A stretch of DNA of 64,000 nucleotides from Byssovorax sp. (GTDB taxonomy: Bacteria; Myxococcota_A; Polyangia; Polyangiales; Polyangiaceae): NCBI GenBank assembly GCA_025362495.1, contig JANYGI010000179.1, positions 1 to 64,000 on the forward strand. The letters are read 5' to 3'. The notes beneath the pieces were generated by a model. It did not search any database, was not told the DNA's origin, and saw nothing but the letters and a program-made list of their open reading frames with translations. A program made the translations under genes and the position numbers. Within the stretch, counting starts at the first letter, position 1, and each line of letters opens with the position of its first letter. Shown here in pieces: positions 55,699 through 64,000 of this stretch.

Positions 55699-56919
55699 TC
55701 ACGACGACGCGGCGACGGGCTCGGGCTGCATGCCAATCACCACGCCGACGAGGGCCACGCTGCCCGCCGCGACGCCGTATTGCCAGAGCCACCCGTGCTC
55801 GATCAGCAGGCCCGCCACCGGCGCCCCGACGATCTGCGCGATGCTCGACAGCGACTGACTGACGCCGAGCGCCGCGCCCTGCTCGTCGCGGCCGACGCTC
55901 TTCGTGAGCAGCGTCGTCAGCGCCGGGCGCGTCACCGCCACGCCGAAGCCCGAGATCGCCACGAGCACCAGGAGCACCGATATCCCGTGGGCCAGGCCGA
56001 GGAAGCAGTAGCCAATCGCCATGGTGACGAAGCCCGAGAGCGCGAGCTTCGCCTCGCCGTAGCGCTTCACCAGCCGACCGATGATGCCACCCTGGATGAA
56101 GCCGCCGACCAGCCCCGAGAAGGCATAGACCCAGCCCACGTTCTCGACGTTGAAGCCGAAGCGTCGGTTGAGAAAGAGCGCGAGGCCGCCGATCAGCGTC
56201 GAGAATGAGAGCGTGAAGGCGAAGAACTCGAGCAGCCGGCGGCGAGGCAGCGGGCGCGAGAAGAACTTCTCGAACGCGAGCGATCGGCTGCCCGCGGGCG
56301 GCGGCGCGGGCCGCGGCGCTCCCGAGGCTCCCGACACCGCCGGCTCGGCGACGCCGTCTTCGTCGGGGCGAATCGGGTTCTTCGGGAGCAGCGTCGCCGT
56401 GAGCACGATCGAGAGCAGCGAGAGGCTCGCGGCGGCGAAGGCCGGCGTCGCGTATCCGAAGCGATGCGCGAGGATGCCGGAGATCGCCGGACCGATGAGG
56501 AACCCTGATCCGAAGGCGATCCCGATCAGCGCGAAGGCTCGTGTCCGGTTCTCGGGACGCGTCACGTCGCTGATGTACGCCTGGGCGATCGTGAGGTTAC
56601 CGGCGGTGAGCCCGTCGAGGATGCGACCCAGGAACAGCATCCACAGCGTGTTGGCGAAGCCGATGGTCAGGAACCCGAGGAACGTCCCCGCCTGGCTGAC
56701 GAGCAGCACCGGCTTGCGGCCGACGCGGTCCGAGATCCGCCCCAGGATCGGCCCCGAGATCAGCTGACAGAAGCCGTACGACGCGATCAAGAGCCCCACC
56801 GTGAAGGGCGTGCCGCCGAAGTGCTCCGTGTAGAAGGGCAGCAGCGGGAGCATCAACGTCAGGCCGAGGACGTCGACGAAGACCGTCAGGAATATCGGGA
56901 GAAGCGGAGATCGGAGCAT
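55699..56919 (-). CDS. MFS transporter, TetA-like
   Basis: A 406-residue, 12-helix transporter. GRISDRVGRKPVLL is the MFS loop-2-3 signature; GLTAGNLTIAQAYISDVT is typical of the DHA1/TetA branch; a Pro/Ala-rich loop of about 40 residues joins the two halves. Probably exports a drug or metabolite by proton antiport. ATG 56919 starts the first helix. The hydroxylase gene lies 59 bases upstream in the same direction. Confidence 0.88.
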   Translation of the reverse strand: MLRSPLLPIFLTVFVDVLGLTLMLPLLPFYTEHFGGTPFTVGLLIASYGFCQLISGPILGRISDRVGRKPVLLVSQAGTFLGFLTIGFANTLWMLFLGRILDGLTAGNLTIAQAYISDVTRPENRTRAFALIGIAFGSGFLIGPAISGILAHRFGYATPAFAAASLSLLSIVLTATLLPKNPIRPDEDGVAEPAVSGASGAPRPAPPPAGSRSLAFEKFFSRPLPRRRLLEFFAFTLSFSTLIGGLALFLNRRFGFNVENVGWVYAFSGLVGGFIQGGIIGRLVKRYGEAKLALSGFVTMAIGYCFLGLAHGISVLLVLVAISGFGVAVTRPALTTLLTKSVGRDEQGAALGVSQSLSSIAQIVGAPVAGLLIEHGWLWQYGVAAGSVALVGVVIGMQPEPVAASS

Positions 56920-56977
56920 GGGAGCCGGCCCTGGCTCTACCACGAAGCGCCGGGGCGCGGACCGCAGAAGGAGCCTC

Positions 56978-57841
56978 TCAGCTCGATCGCGCGGGCGCGG
57001 CCTCGGCGGGCTGCCATCCGGGACCGCGGAACACGTACCCGAAGGCCTCGGCGATCGATCGCGAGCGCGCGAGGTCGCGCCCGATCGCCGCGTATTCGTG
57101 GAAGGCGATGCGGAGCGGGTTGTAGGTCGCGATGTTCTTCGTCAAGCCGAAGACCACCCGCTCGCCCTCGTCCTCGAACGAGCCGAAGAGGCGATCCCAC
57201 ACGATGAGGATCCCGCCGTAGTTCTTGTCGAGATAGCACGGGTTCGAGCCGTGATGAACGCGGTGGTGCGACGGCGTGTTGAGCACCAGCTCGATCGCCC
57301 GCGGCAGCTTGCCCACGTACTCGGTGTGAATGCCGAACTGATAGACGAGGTTGAGCCCGCCCGCGAAGAGGATCATCCACGGGTGCACGCCGACGAGCGC
57401 GAGCGGCGGGTAGAGCGCGATGCCGAGGAACGGTGTCCACGGCTGGCGCAGCGCCGTCGAGAGGTTGTAGGCGCGGCTCGAGTGGTGATTGACGTGGCAG
57501 GCCCAGAAGAGCCGGACCTCGTGCTCGATGCGGTGATGCCAGTAGAAGCCGAAGTCCCAGCCGATCATGGCCGCGCTCCACCCGAGCACCCCTTCGCCGA
57601 GATCGACGAAGCGATGCCGCCAGAGCACCACGGCGAGGAGGTACGTCGCGAGGTTGATCAGCGCCACGAACGGCACCGATCCCAGGCCCATCGCCAGGCT
57701 AGCGAGGGTATCGCGCCAGTTGCCGTACCCGAGCAGATCTCCGCCTCGCCGCTGCGCGCGCCGCAGGATCGCCCACTCGGCCAGCATCGACACGACGTAG
57801 AACGGGATGGCGTACAGGGTGGGATCGGGCGTCGTGGGCAC
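56978..57841 (-). CDS. Sterol desaturase/fatty acid hydroxylase family protein
   Basis: A 287-residue membrane di-iron enzyme. The three His clusters are HHRIEHE, HVNHHSS and HRVHHG; GWDFGFYWHHRIEHEVR and YLDKNYGGILIVWDRLFGSF are typical for the sterol desaturase family. Hydroxylates or desaturates a lipid; many Polyangiales make sterols or modified lipids, but the substrate cannot be read. Possibly co-transcribed with the MFS transporter downstream. Confidence 0.9.
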   Translation of the reverse strand: MPTTPDPTLYAIPFYVVSMLAEWAILRRAQRRGGDLLGYGNWRDTLASLAMGLGSVPFVALINLATYLLAVVLWRHRFVDLGEGVLGWSAAMIGWDFGFYWHHRIEHEVRLFWACHVNHHSSRAYNLSTALRQPWTPFLGIALYPPLALVGVHPWMILFAGGLNLVYQFGIHTEYVGKLPRAIELVLNTPSHHRVHHGSNPCYLDKNYGGILIVWDRLFGSFEDEGERVVFGLTKNIATYNPLRIAFHEYAAIGRDLARSRSIAEAFGYVFRGPGWQPAEAAPARSS

Positions 57842-57918
57842 GCGCGCCAGCGTACCGCCTCACGCCGCCGACGGCCCGACGAATTGCGTGGCCGAGGCGC
57901 CTCGTTCGGCCTCGCGGG

Positions 57919-58232
57919 TCAGCCAGCGTAGCTGCCCAGCGTGATGCCATTGGCCGCCCGCACCACCGACTCTCGCGGCGGCGGCCCCTCCTGGCTCTGC
58001 AGCGCCAGGCCTGGTTCAGCGCCCCGAAATCGCGCATCCGCTCCTCGTAGCGCGCGAACGCCGTCCGGTGCTCTCCGCCCGCGGCCGCGAGCTCGCCGGC
58101 GAGCACACAGGCGCCCACGAGCGCGAGGCTCGTGCCCTGTCCCGACAGCGGCGAGCTGCAGTATCCGGCGTCGCCGATCAGCGCGACTCGCCCGCTCGAC
58201 CAGCACGGCAGGTGGATCTGGCTCATCGAGTC
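57919..58232 (-). pseudogene. C-terminal remnant of a FAD-dependent monooxygenase
   Basis: About 105 codons remain. SMSQIHLPCWSSGRVALIGDAGYCSSPLSGQGTS (read across) is the GD motif of PHBH-type FAD monooxygenases, followed by ALVGACVLAGEL and YEERMRDFGALNQA in one frame; after about 58010 the homology continues one base away as LALQSQEGPPPRESVVRAANGITLGSYAG to the stop. The N-terminal FAD-binding part is absent; the helicase gene starts 90 bases upstream. A truncated, frameshifted relic. Confidence 0.7.
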
Positions 58233-58322
58233 AGTTCGGCCTCGGGCCGCTGCGCGACGGCCTCGCGCTGCTGATCGAGCGCGCCCGGCGGCTTCACGAG
58301 CGCGCTCCGCTATAGTCCGCGC

Positions 58323-61300
58323 TTGCCGCCGAAGAAGGTCACTCCCAGCGCCGCGCTCGCGGGCTTCCATGCGCCGGTGCGCGCCTGGTTCGAGGCCTCG
58401 TTCCCGGCGCCGACGCCCGCGCAGATCAAGGGCTGGCCGCCGATCCTCGCGGGCTCGTCGGCGCTCCTCTTCGCGCCGACCGGCTCGGGCAAGACGCTCG
58501 CGGCGTTCCTCGCCGGCATCGACCGGGTGATGTTCTCGCCCGAGCCGCACAGATCGGAGCGATGCCGGATCCTCTACATTTCCCCTCTGAAAGCGCTCGC
58601 GGCCGACGTCGAGCGCAACCTGCGCGGGCCGCTCGCCGGCATCGCCCGCGTGGCCGAGGAGAGCGGCGTCGCCTTCCGGATCCCGAGCGTCGCGATCCGC
58701 TCGGGCGACACGCCCACGAGCGAGCGCGCGCGCATCGCCCGCACACCGCCCGACATTCTCATCACCACGCCCGAGTCGCTCTACCTGCTGCTCACCTCGC
58801 AGGCGCGCTCGATCCTCGCATCGATCGACACGGTGATCGTCGACGAGATCCACTCGCTCGTCCCCACCAAGCGCGGCGCGCACCTCTTCCTGTCGCTCGA
58901 GCGCCTCGAGGCGCTGCGGCCCCCGGGCGCGCGGCCGCTGCAGCGCATCGGCCTCTCGGCGACGCAGCGCCCGCTCGACGAGGTCGCGCGCTTGCTCGGC
59001 GGAGGCGAGATCGTCGGCGTCGGCGGGGGCGGGACGTTCGCGCCGCGCCCGGTCACGATCGTTGACGGCGGAGCGAAGAAAGCCTGGGATTTACGGGTCG
59101 AAATGCCGATCGAGGACCTGAGCCGGATCGGTCAAATCGAGGCCGAGAGCGGGCCTCCGAAGCGCGGCTCGCGCAAGGCGCCGCCGAAGCGCACCTCGAT
59201 CTGGCCGTCGATCCACCCGCGCCTCGTCGAGCTGATCCGCGCCCACACCTCGACGATGATCTTCGCCAACAGCCGCCGCCTCGCCGAGCGGCTGGCCTCG
59301 GCGATCAACGAGGCGGCGGGCGAAGAGATCGCCCTCGCGCACCACGGCTCGGTCGCGCGCGAGCGCCGCCTCGAGATCGAAGAGCGCCTCAAGAAGGGCG
59401 ATCTCCCGGCCATCGTCGCCACCTCGTCGCTCGAGCTCGGCATCGACATCGGCGCGGTCGATCTCGTCGTGCAGATCGAGGCGCCGCCCTCGGTCGCGTC
59501 GGGTCTGCAGCGCATCGGCCGCGCCGGCCACTCGGTCGGCGCCGTCTCGCGCGGGATCATCTTCCCCAAGTACCGCGGCGATCTCCTCGCGGCCGCGGCC
59601 GTCACCGCGCGGATGATGACGGGCACCGTCGAGGAGACGTTCTACCCGCGGAACCCGCTCGACATCCTCGCCCAGCAGATCGTGGCGATCGCCAGCGACG
59701 CCGAGATCGGCGTCGACGCCCTCTTCGCGCTGGTGCGCCGCGCCGCGCCCTTCGCCGAGCTCCCGCGTGGATCGTTCGAGGGCGTGCTCGACATGCTCTC
59801 GGGTCGCTACCCGTCGGACGAGTTCGCCGAGCTGCGCCCGCGCCTCACCTGGGATCGCAACGAGGGCACGATCAAGGCGCGCGACGGCGCCAAGCGCATC
59901 GCGATCATCAACGGCGGCACCATCCCCGATCGCGGCCTCTACGGCGTGTACCTCAGCTCCGAGGAGACCCGCGGGAGCCGCCGCGTCGGCGAGCTCGACG
60001 AGGAGATGGTCTTCGAAGCGCGCCCGGGCGAGGTCTTCCTCCTCGGCGCGTCGTCGTGGCGCATCGACGAGATCACCCACGATCGCGTGCTCGTGAGCCC
60101 CGCGCCCGGGCAGCCCGGGAAGATGCCCTTCTGGCACGGCGACAGGCCCGGGCGCCCGCCCGAGCTCGGCCGCGCCGTCGGCGCCCTGGCGCGCGAGCTT
60201 CTGGCGATGCCGCTCCGCGACGCGGAAAAACGCCTGCAGAACGATCACGGTCTCGATCTGCTCGCGGCGCAGAACCTCACCCGCTACCTCGCCGATCAGG
60301 CCGCCGCGACGGGCGACGTCCCGAGCGATCGCGCGGTGATCCTCGAGCGCTGCCTCGACGAGCTCGGCGACTACCGCGTCTGCGTGCTCTCGCCCTTCGG
60401 CGCTCGCGTCCACGCGCCGTGGTGCACCGCCGTCCTCGGCCGCCTTCGCGCGGCGATCGACGGCGCGATCGAGGGCGTGTGGTCCGACGACGGCATGGTC
60501 TTCCGCCTCCCCGGCGCCGACGAGCCACCGGCGATCGAGCCATTTTTGCCGCGCGCGGACGAGATCGAGGACCTCGTGGTCCGCAACCTGGGCGCGTCGT
60601 CGATCTTCGCGGCGCGCTTCCGCGAGAACGCCGGCCGCGCGCTGCTGCTCCCGAAGCGCCGCCCCGGCCAGCGCTCGCCGCTCTGGTCCACGCGCAAGAA
60701 GGCCGCCGACTTGCTCGCCGTCGCCTCGCGCTTCCAGTCGTTCCCGCTGATCCTCGAGACCTACCGCGAGTGCCTGCGCGACGTGTTCGATCTGCCCGGC
60801 CTCGTCGACATTCTCCGGCAGATCGAGGCGAAATCGATCCGCGTCCTCACCGTCGACTCGCGCGCCCCGTCGCCCTTCGCGGCGTCGCTCCTGTTCTCGT
60901 ACGTGGCGAGCTTCATCTACGACGGCGACGCCCCGGTGGCCGAGCGCCGCGCCCACGCGCTCTCGATCGACACCGCCGAGCTGCGCGAGCTCCTCGGCGA
61001 GGCCAACCTCTCGGAGCTGCTCGATCCCGAGGCGATCACCGAGGCGGCGCTCACGCTCCAGCGCCTCGACGGCCGGCGATCTGCCGAGAGCCCCGACGGC
61101 CTCCACGATCTCCTGCTCTCGCTCGGCGATCTCTCCGAGGCCGAGATTCAAAGGCGATCCACACCACCCGAGCAGGCGCCGAGCTGGATCGCCAGGCTCG
61201 CGCGCGAGCAGCGGATCGTCCCCGTCACCGTCGCGAACGAGCCCCGCTTCATCGCCGCGGAGGACGCCGCGCGCCTCCGCGACGCGCTCGGGACGACGCT

Positions 61301-62846
61301 GCCCTCGGGCCTGCCCGCGGCCCTGCTCGAGCCGGTCGCGGATCCGCTCGGCGATCTGGTCGCGCGCTACGCCCGCACCCACGCGCCGTTCCTGATCGAC
61401 GATCTCGCGGCGCGCCTCGGCCTCGGCGTCGCCGTCGCGCGCCAGACGCTCGATCGCCTCGCGGGCGCAGGTCGGGTGATCACCGCCGTGATCACCCCGG
61501 GCCGCCGCGCTCCCGAGTGGTGCGACGCCGAGGTGATGCGCTCGCTCAAGCGTCGCTCGCTCGCGAAGCTTCGCCGCGAGGTCGAGCCGGTGGAGCCCGC
61601 GGCGCTCGGCCGCTTCCTGCTCGAATGGCACGGCCTGCGTCGCCCGCGCGCCGGCGCCGACGGGTTGCTCACCGTCGTCGAGCAGCTCCAGGGAGCGCCG
61701 CTCCCCGCCTCCGTCCTCGAGGACTCGATCCTGCCCGCGCGCGTCGCCCACTACCGCCGCGGCGATCTCGATCACCTCTCTGCGGCCGGCGAGATCGTGT
61801 GGATGGGGATCGAGACGCTGGGCCCGAAAGACGGGCGAATCGCGCTGTTTCTCGCGGATCAGGCGCCGCTCCTCGCCCCGGTGCGCGAGCCCGCGGGCGG
61901 CGCGCTGCAGGCCCGCCTCCGCGCCCTCTTGCAGCAGCGAGGCGCGCTGTTCTTCTCGGACCTCGTCGCCGCGACCGCGGTGTTTTCGCACGAGCTCCTC
62001 GGCGCTCTGTGGGACCTCGTGTGGGCCGGCGAGGTCACCAACGACACCCTCGCGCCGCTCCGCAGCCTCCGCGCCGGTGAAGGCACGACCTCGACGAAGC
62101 GCGCTTCGATCCGCGGTCGATCCGCGTTTCAACCGCGCCGCCACGGGCCGCCCGGGAGCGAGGGTCGCTGGTCGCTGATCGCGCGCCCGGGCCTCGCGCC
62201 AGTCTCCGAGACCAGCCGCCGCACGGCCCTCACCCGCGCGCTGCTCGATCGCCACGGCGTGCTCACGCGCGAGGCCGTCGCCGCCGAGGGCCTCGAGGGC
62301 GGGTTCACCTCGATCTACGACGTGCTCAAGGCGATGGAGCAGTCGGCGCGCGTGCGCCGCGGCTACTTCGTGGCCGGCCTCGGCGCGACGCAGTTCGCCC
62401 TGCCCGGCGCCGACGATCGCCTGCGCGCGTGCCGCGATCCGCAGGACGATTCCCGCGTCCAGGTGCTCGCCGCGACCGATCCCGCAAACCCCTACGGCGC
62501 CGCGCTCCCCTGGCCCGAGGACGGCCGCGAGGGCGCCCGCCCGCAGCGCGCCGCCGGAGCGCAGGTGTTCCTCCTCGACGGCCGCCTGATTGGCTATCTC
62601 GGCCGCACCGAGAAAGATCTCCTGACGTTCCTCCCCGACAATTTCAGCGCCACGAGCCGCAGCGCGAAGGCCCTCGCGCAGGGCCTCGCCGCGCTCGTCG
62701 ACGATCACGCGCGCCGCACGCTGATCCTCGGCCGGATCGACGGCGACGATCCCGACCGATCCCCGCTCGGGCCGCACCTCGTCGCCGCGGGGTTCTCGCC
62801 GAGCAGCAAGGGCTGGTTCAAGCGCGGCGCGACGCGGCGAACGTGA
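58323..62846 (+). CDS. lhr: Lhr-type DEAD/DEAH helicase
   Basis: A 1507-residue helicase. APTGSGKT (Walker A, about 53-60), TTPESL, VDEIHSL (Walker B DEIH), SATQ (motif III), a second RecA domain with IATSSLELGIDIGAVDLVVQ and QRIGRAGH, then the Lhr winged-helix and C-terminal region (WEGPRSLDRLL-like, DxLP). Bacterial Lhr translocates on ssDNA 3'-5' and takes part in repair; a Nei-type glycosylase often accompanies it but none is seen here. Length equals full Lhr. The start is TTG 58323, after TATAGT at 58312-58317 that could be a -10 box. Confidence 0.9.
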   Translation: MPPKKVTPSAALAGFHAPVRAWFEASFPAPTPAQIKGWPPILAGSSALLFAPTGSGKTLAAFLAGIDRVMFSPEPHRSERCRILYISPLKALAADVERNLRGPLAGIARVAEESGVAFRIPSVAIRSGDTPTSERARIARTPPDILITTPESLYLLLTSQARSILASIDTVIVDEIHSLVPTKRGAHLFLSLERLEALRPPGARPLQRIGLSATQRPLDEVARLLGGGEIVGVGGGGTFAPRPVTIVDGGAKKAWDLRVEMPIEDLSRIGQIEAESGPPKRGSRKAPPKRTSIWPSIHPRLVELIRAHTSTMIFANSRRLAERLASAINEAAGEEIALAHHGSVARERRLEIEERLKKGDLPAIVATSSLELGIDIGAVDLVVQIEAPPSVASGLQRIGRAGHSVGAVSRGIIFPKYRGDLLAAAAVTARMMTGTVEETFYPRNPLDILAQQIVAIASDAEIGVDALFALVRRAAPFAELPRGSFEGVLDMLSGRYPSDEFAELRPRLTWDRNEGTIKARDGAKRIAIINGGTIPDRGLYGVYLSSEETRGSRRVGELDEEMVFEARPGEVFLLGASSWRIDEITHDRVLVSPAPGQPGKMPFWHGDRPGRPPELGRAVGALARELLAMPLRDAEKRLQNDHGLDLLAAQNLTRYLADQAAATGDVPSDRAVILERCLDELGDYRVCVLSPFGARVHAPWCTAVLGRLRAAIDGAIEGVWSDDGMVFRLPGADEPPAIEPFLPRADEIEDLVVRNLGASSIFAARFRENAGRALLLPKRRPGQRSPLWSTRKKAADLLAVASRFQSFPLILETYRECLRDVFDLPGLVDILRQIEAKSIRVLTVDSRAPSPFAASLLFSYVASFIYDGDAPVAERRAHALSIDTAELRELLGEANLSELLDPEAITEAALTLQRLDGRRSAESPDGLHDLLLSLGDLSEAEIQRRSTPPEQAPSWIARLAREQRIVPVTVANEPRFIAAEDAARLRDALGTTLPSGLPAALLEPVADPLGDLVARYARTHAPFLIDDLAARLGLGVAVARQTLDRLAGAGRVITAVITPGRRAPEWCDAEVMRSLKRRSLAKLRREVEPVEPAALGRFLLEWHGLRRPRAGADGLLTVVEQLQGAPLPASVLEDSILPARVAHYRRGDLDHLSAAGEIVWMGIETLGPKDGRIALFLADQAPLLAPVREPAGGALQARLRALLQQRGALFFSDLVAATAVFSHELLGALWDLVWAGEVTNDTLAPLRSLRAGEGTTSTKRASIRGRSAFQPRRHGPPGSEGRWSLIARPGLAPVSETSRRTALTRALLDRHGVLTREAVAAEGLEGGFTSIYDVLKAMEQSARVRRGYFVAGLGATQFALPGADDRLRACRDPQDDSRVQVLAATDPANPYGAALPWPEDGREGARPQRAAGAQVFLLDGRLIGYLGRTEKDLLTFLPDNFSATSRSAKALAQGLAALVDDHARRTLILGRIDGDDPDRSPLGPHLVAAGFSPSSKGWFKRGATRRT

Positions 62847-62899
62847 CGCCCGCCGGATCCGTTGGCACGCCCGGGCTCACCTTGTTATGGGCGTCGTCC

Positions 62900-63586
62900 A
62901 TGAATCGCACGCTCGATGTGGCCACCTCGGCGATGGCGACGCTGGTCCGGCTCGCCGCAGGAGCAAAGGTCGGGTCGCCCGGCACCCAGCCCGCGAAGCC
63001 GCTCGAGCTCTACGAATTCGAGGCCTGCCCCTATTGCCGCAAGGTGCGCGAGGCGCTCTCGTGGTTCGATCTCGACGCGATGATCTACCCCTGTCCGCGC
63101 GGCGGCCGCTTCCGCGCCGAGGTCAAGGCCAGGGGCGGAAAGCTGCAATTCCCCTTCCTGGTCGATCCCAACACCGGCACGGAGATGTACGAGTCGGCCG
63201 ACATCATTCAGTATCTCGCCGACACCTACCGCGACGGGAGAGTGCCTCTCTCCCTCGGCCCGCTGACGATCGTGAGCGGGAGCCTGGCCGCCGCCGTTCG
63301 CGCCGGAAAGGGCCGCAAGGTGCGCCCCTCGCGCCCGCCGGCGCAGCCGCTCGAGCTCTGGAGCTACGAGGCGTCGGTGTACTCGCGGCTCGCCCGCGAG
63401 GCGCTGAACGATCTGGAGATCCCGTATCTGCTCCACAACGTGGCGGTGAAGAGCGCGAAGCGCGCGGCCTTCACGGCCCGCTCCGGCAAGATGATGGTGC
63501 CTTATCTCGCCGACCCGAACACCGGGAAAGAGATGCCCGAGTCGGCCGACATCGTCGCGTACCTAGAGTCCACGTACGGCGCCTGA
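62900..63586 (+). CDS. Protein with two GST N-terminal (thioredoxin-fold) domains in tandem
   Basis: A 228-residue protein. Domain 1 (about 36-110): ELYEFEACPYCRKVREAL with CPYC (43-46) and the cis-Pro segment FPFLVDPNTGTEMYESADII. Domain 2 (about 151-226): ELWSYEASVYSRLAREAL with the Cys pair replaced (SVYS, 159-162) and VPYLADPNTGKEMPESADIV. The first may be a glutaredoxin-like redox unit, the second a structural or binding copy. No GST C-terminal helical domain. Resembles plant/cyanobacterial GST_N-repeat proteins. It lies 53 bases downstream of the helicase gene. Confidence 0.85.
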   Translation: MNRTLDVATSAMATLVRLAAGAKVGSPGTQPAKPLELYEFEACPYCRKVREALSWFDLDAMIYPCPRGGRFRAEVKARGGKLQFPFLVDPNTGTEMYESADIIQYLADTYRDGRVPLSLGPLTIVSGSLAAAVRAGKGRKVRPSRPPAQPLELWSYEASVYSRLAREALNDLEIPYLLHNVAVKSAKRAAFTARSGKMMVPYLADPNTGKEMPESADIVAYLESTYGA

Positions 63587-63650
63587 TCTCGCCGCGGCGA
63601 ATCGACCCGACTTCGGCTATAGTCCCGGATCCCCGACCAGGAGCTTCCCA

Positions 63651-64000
63651 TGACTTCCTTGCGCCCCTCCGTCCTCGTCCTGCTTCTCACCGCGTCCGCC
63701 GCCTGCTCGGCCAGCAACGGCACCGGCGTCCTCGGCACCGGGACCGGCAGCGGCGGCTCCGGCGGCGCCTCCAGCACCGGGGCGACAGGGGCGGCCGTCT
63801 CCACCGGCGAAGGCGTCGGCGGCAGCTTCACCACCGGCGTGGGCGGCGGCGGGACGGGCGGCTCGACGCCCCTCATCGCCGAGGTCTGGGGCCAGAGCCC
63901 GGACACGCTGTACAAGCTCGATCCGACGAACAACGCCGTCACCACCATCGGCAAGTTCAAGGGCTGCGACGGCGGCATCATCGACATCGCCCTCGACAAG
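63651..64000 (+). CDS. Lipoprotein, 3' end cut by the window
   Basis: Start ATG 63651 with AGGAG eight bases upstream. Signal MTSLRPSVLVLLLTASAACS with lipobox, then a Gly/Ser/Thr linker (about 22-80), then a globular start IAEVWGQSPDTLYKLDPTNN and GKFKGCDGGIIDIALDK, reminiscent of a beta-propeller with a 'xLDPxT' blade. The frame is open to the end of the window. Promoter hint: TATAGT at 63619-63624. Confidence 0.75.

Noticed and set aside
59091-62777. Very long minus-strand open frame opposite the helicase gene
   Set aside because: Codon-bias shadow: Arg/Glu/Ala/Gly-rich text without domains, directly opposite a well-supported gene.

Overview
The window is very GC-rich and densely coded. 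It carries many lipoproteins with Gly/Ser/Thr/Ala-rich linkers, a Ser/Thr protein kinase, several histidine kinases, a sigma-54 activator, HEAT, Sel1 and FG-GAP repeat proteins, and an M50 protease. This mix suggests a myxobacterium (Myxococcota, probably Polyangiales/Polyangiaceae). That is an inference from gene content; there is no rRNA or other marker here to prove it.

Layout. 1-820: the 3' end of a tyrosine recombinase abuts a tRNA-Thr(CGT), so an integrated element probably lies left of the window. 0.7-8.8 kb: secreted trypsin-like protease, small zinc-ribbon protein, lipoprotein, HEAT-repeat protein, poly(A) polymerase/tRNA nucleotidyltransferase (pcnB) and Cu/Zn superoxide dismutase. 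9.1-12.7 kb: a KaiC-type module facing a PAS-GAF histidine kinase; both are split by reading-frame changes. 12.8-28.2 kb: mixed housekeeping (gluQ, coaD, 2,4-dienoyl-CoA reductase-like SDR, a DnaQ-type exonuclease with a WYL-like tail) among lipoproteins, a LysR regulator and frame-broken genes. 28.2-37.4 kb: HNH nuclease, two Ig-like lipoproteins, a stand-alone KdpD-type USP protein with a kinase-like ATPase, an FG-GAP repeat lipoprotein and two related beta-barrel porins.

37.6-49.5 kb is the most coherent system: a CBS-domain protein and kdpC, kdpB, kdpA, kdpF plus a 27-residue ORF on the minus strand. Divergent from them is a plus-strand operon with a small membrane protein, a KdpD lacking its kinase half, a receiver protein, a short kinase, an NtrC-type sigma-54 activator and a HAMP-PAS kinase. 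The last five overlap end to start. A close match to a sigma-54 promoter lies 24 bases (predicted TSS) ahead of the kdp transcription unit, with an 18-bp dyad about 110 bases upstream. The usual KdpD/KdpE (OmpR-type) switch therefore seems to be replaced by a split KdpD and a sigma-54 activator. This is my best candidate for an undescribed system.

49.5-64 kb: lipoproteins, a 547-residue protein of unknown function, an OmpA/Sel1 lipoprotein, an ABA4-like membrane protein, an MFS transporter, a sterol-desaturase-family hydroxylase, a monooxygenase remnant, an Lhr-type helicase, a tandem GST-N-domain protein and a lipoprotein running off the right edge.

Five loci show single-base frame changes inside otherwise good homology (kaiC, the PAS-GAF kinase, a propeller-like lipoprotein, a TPR-like gene, the monooxygenase remnant). 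They may be real lesions or sequencing indels; the raw sequence cannot tell.
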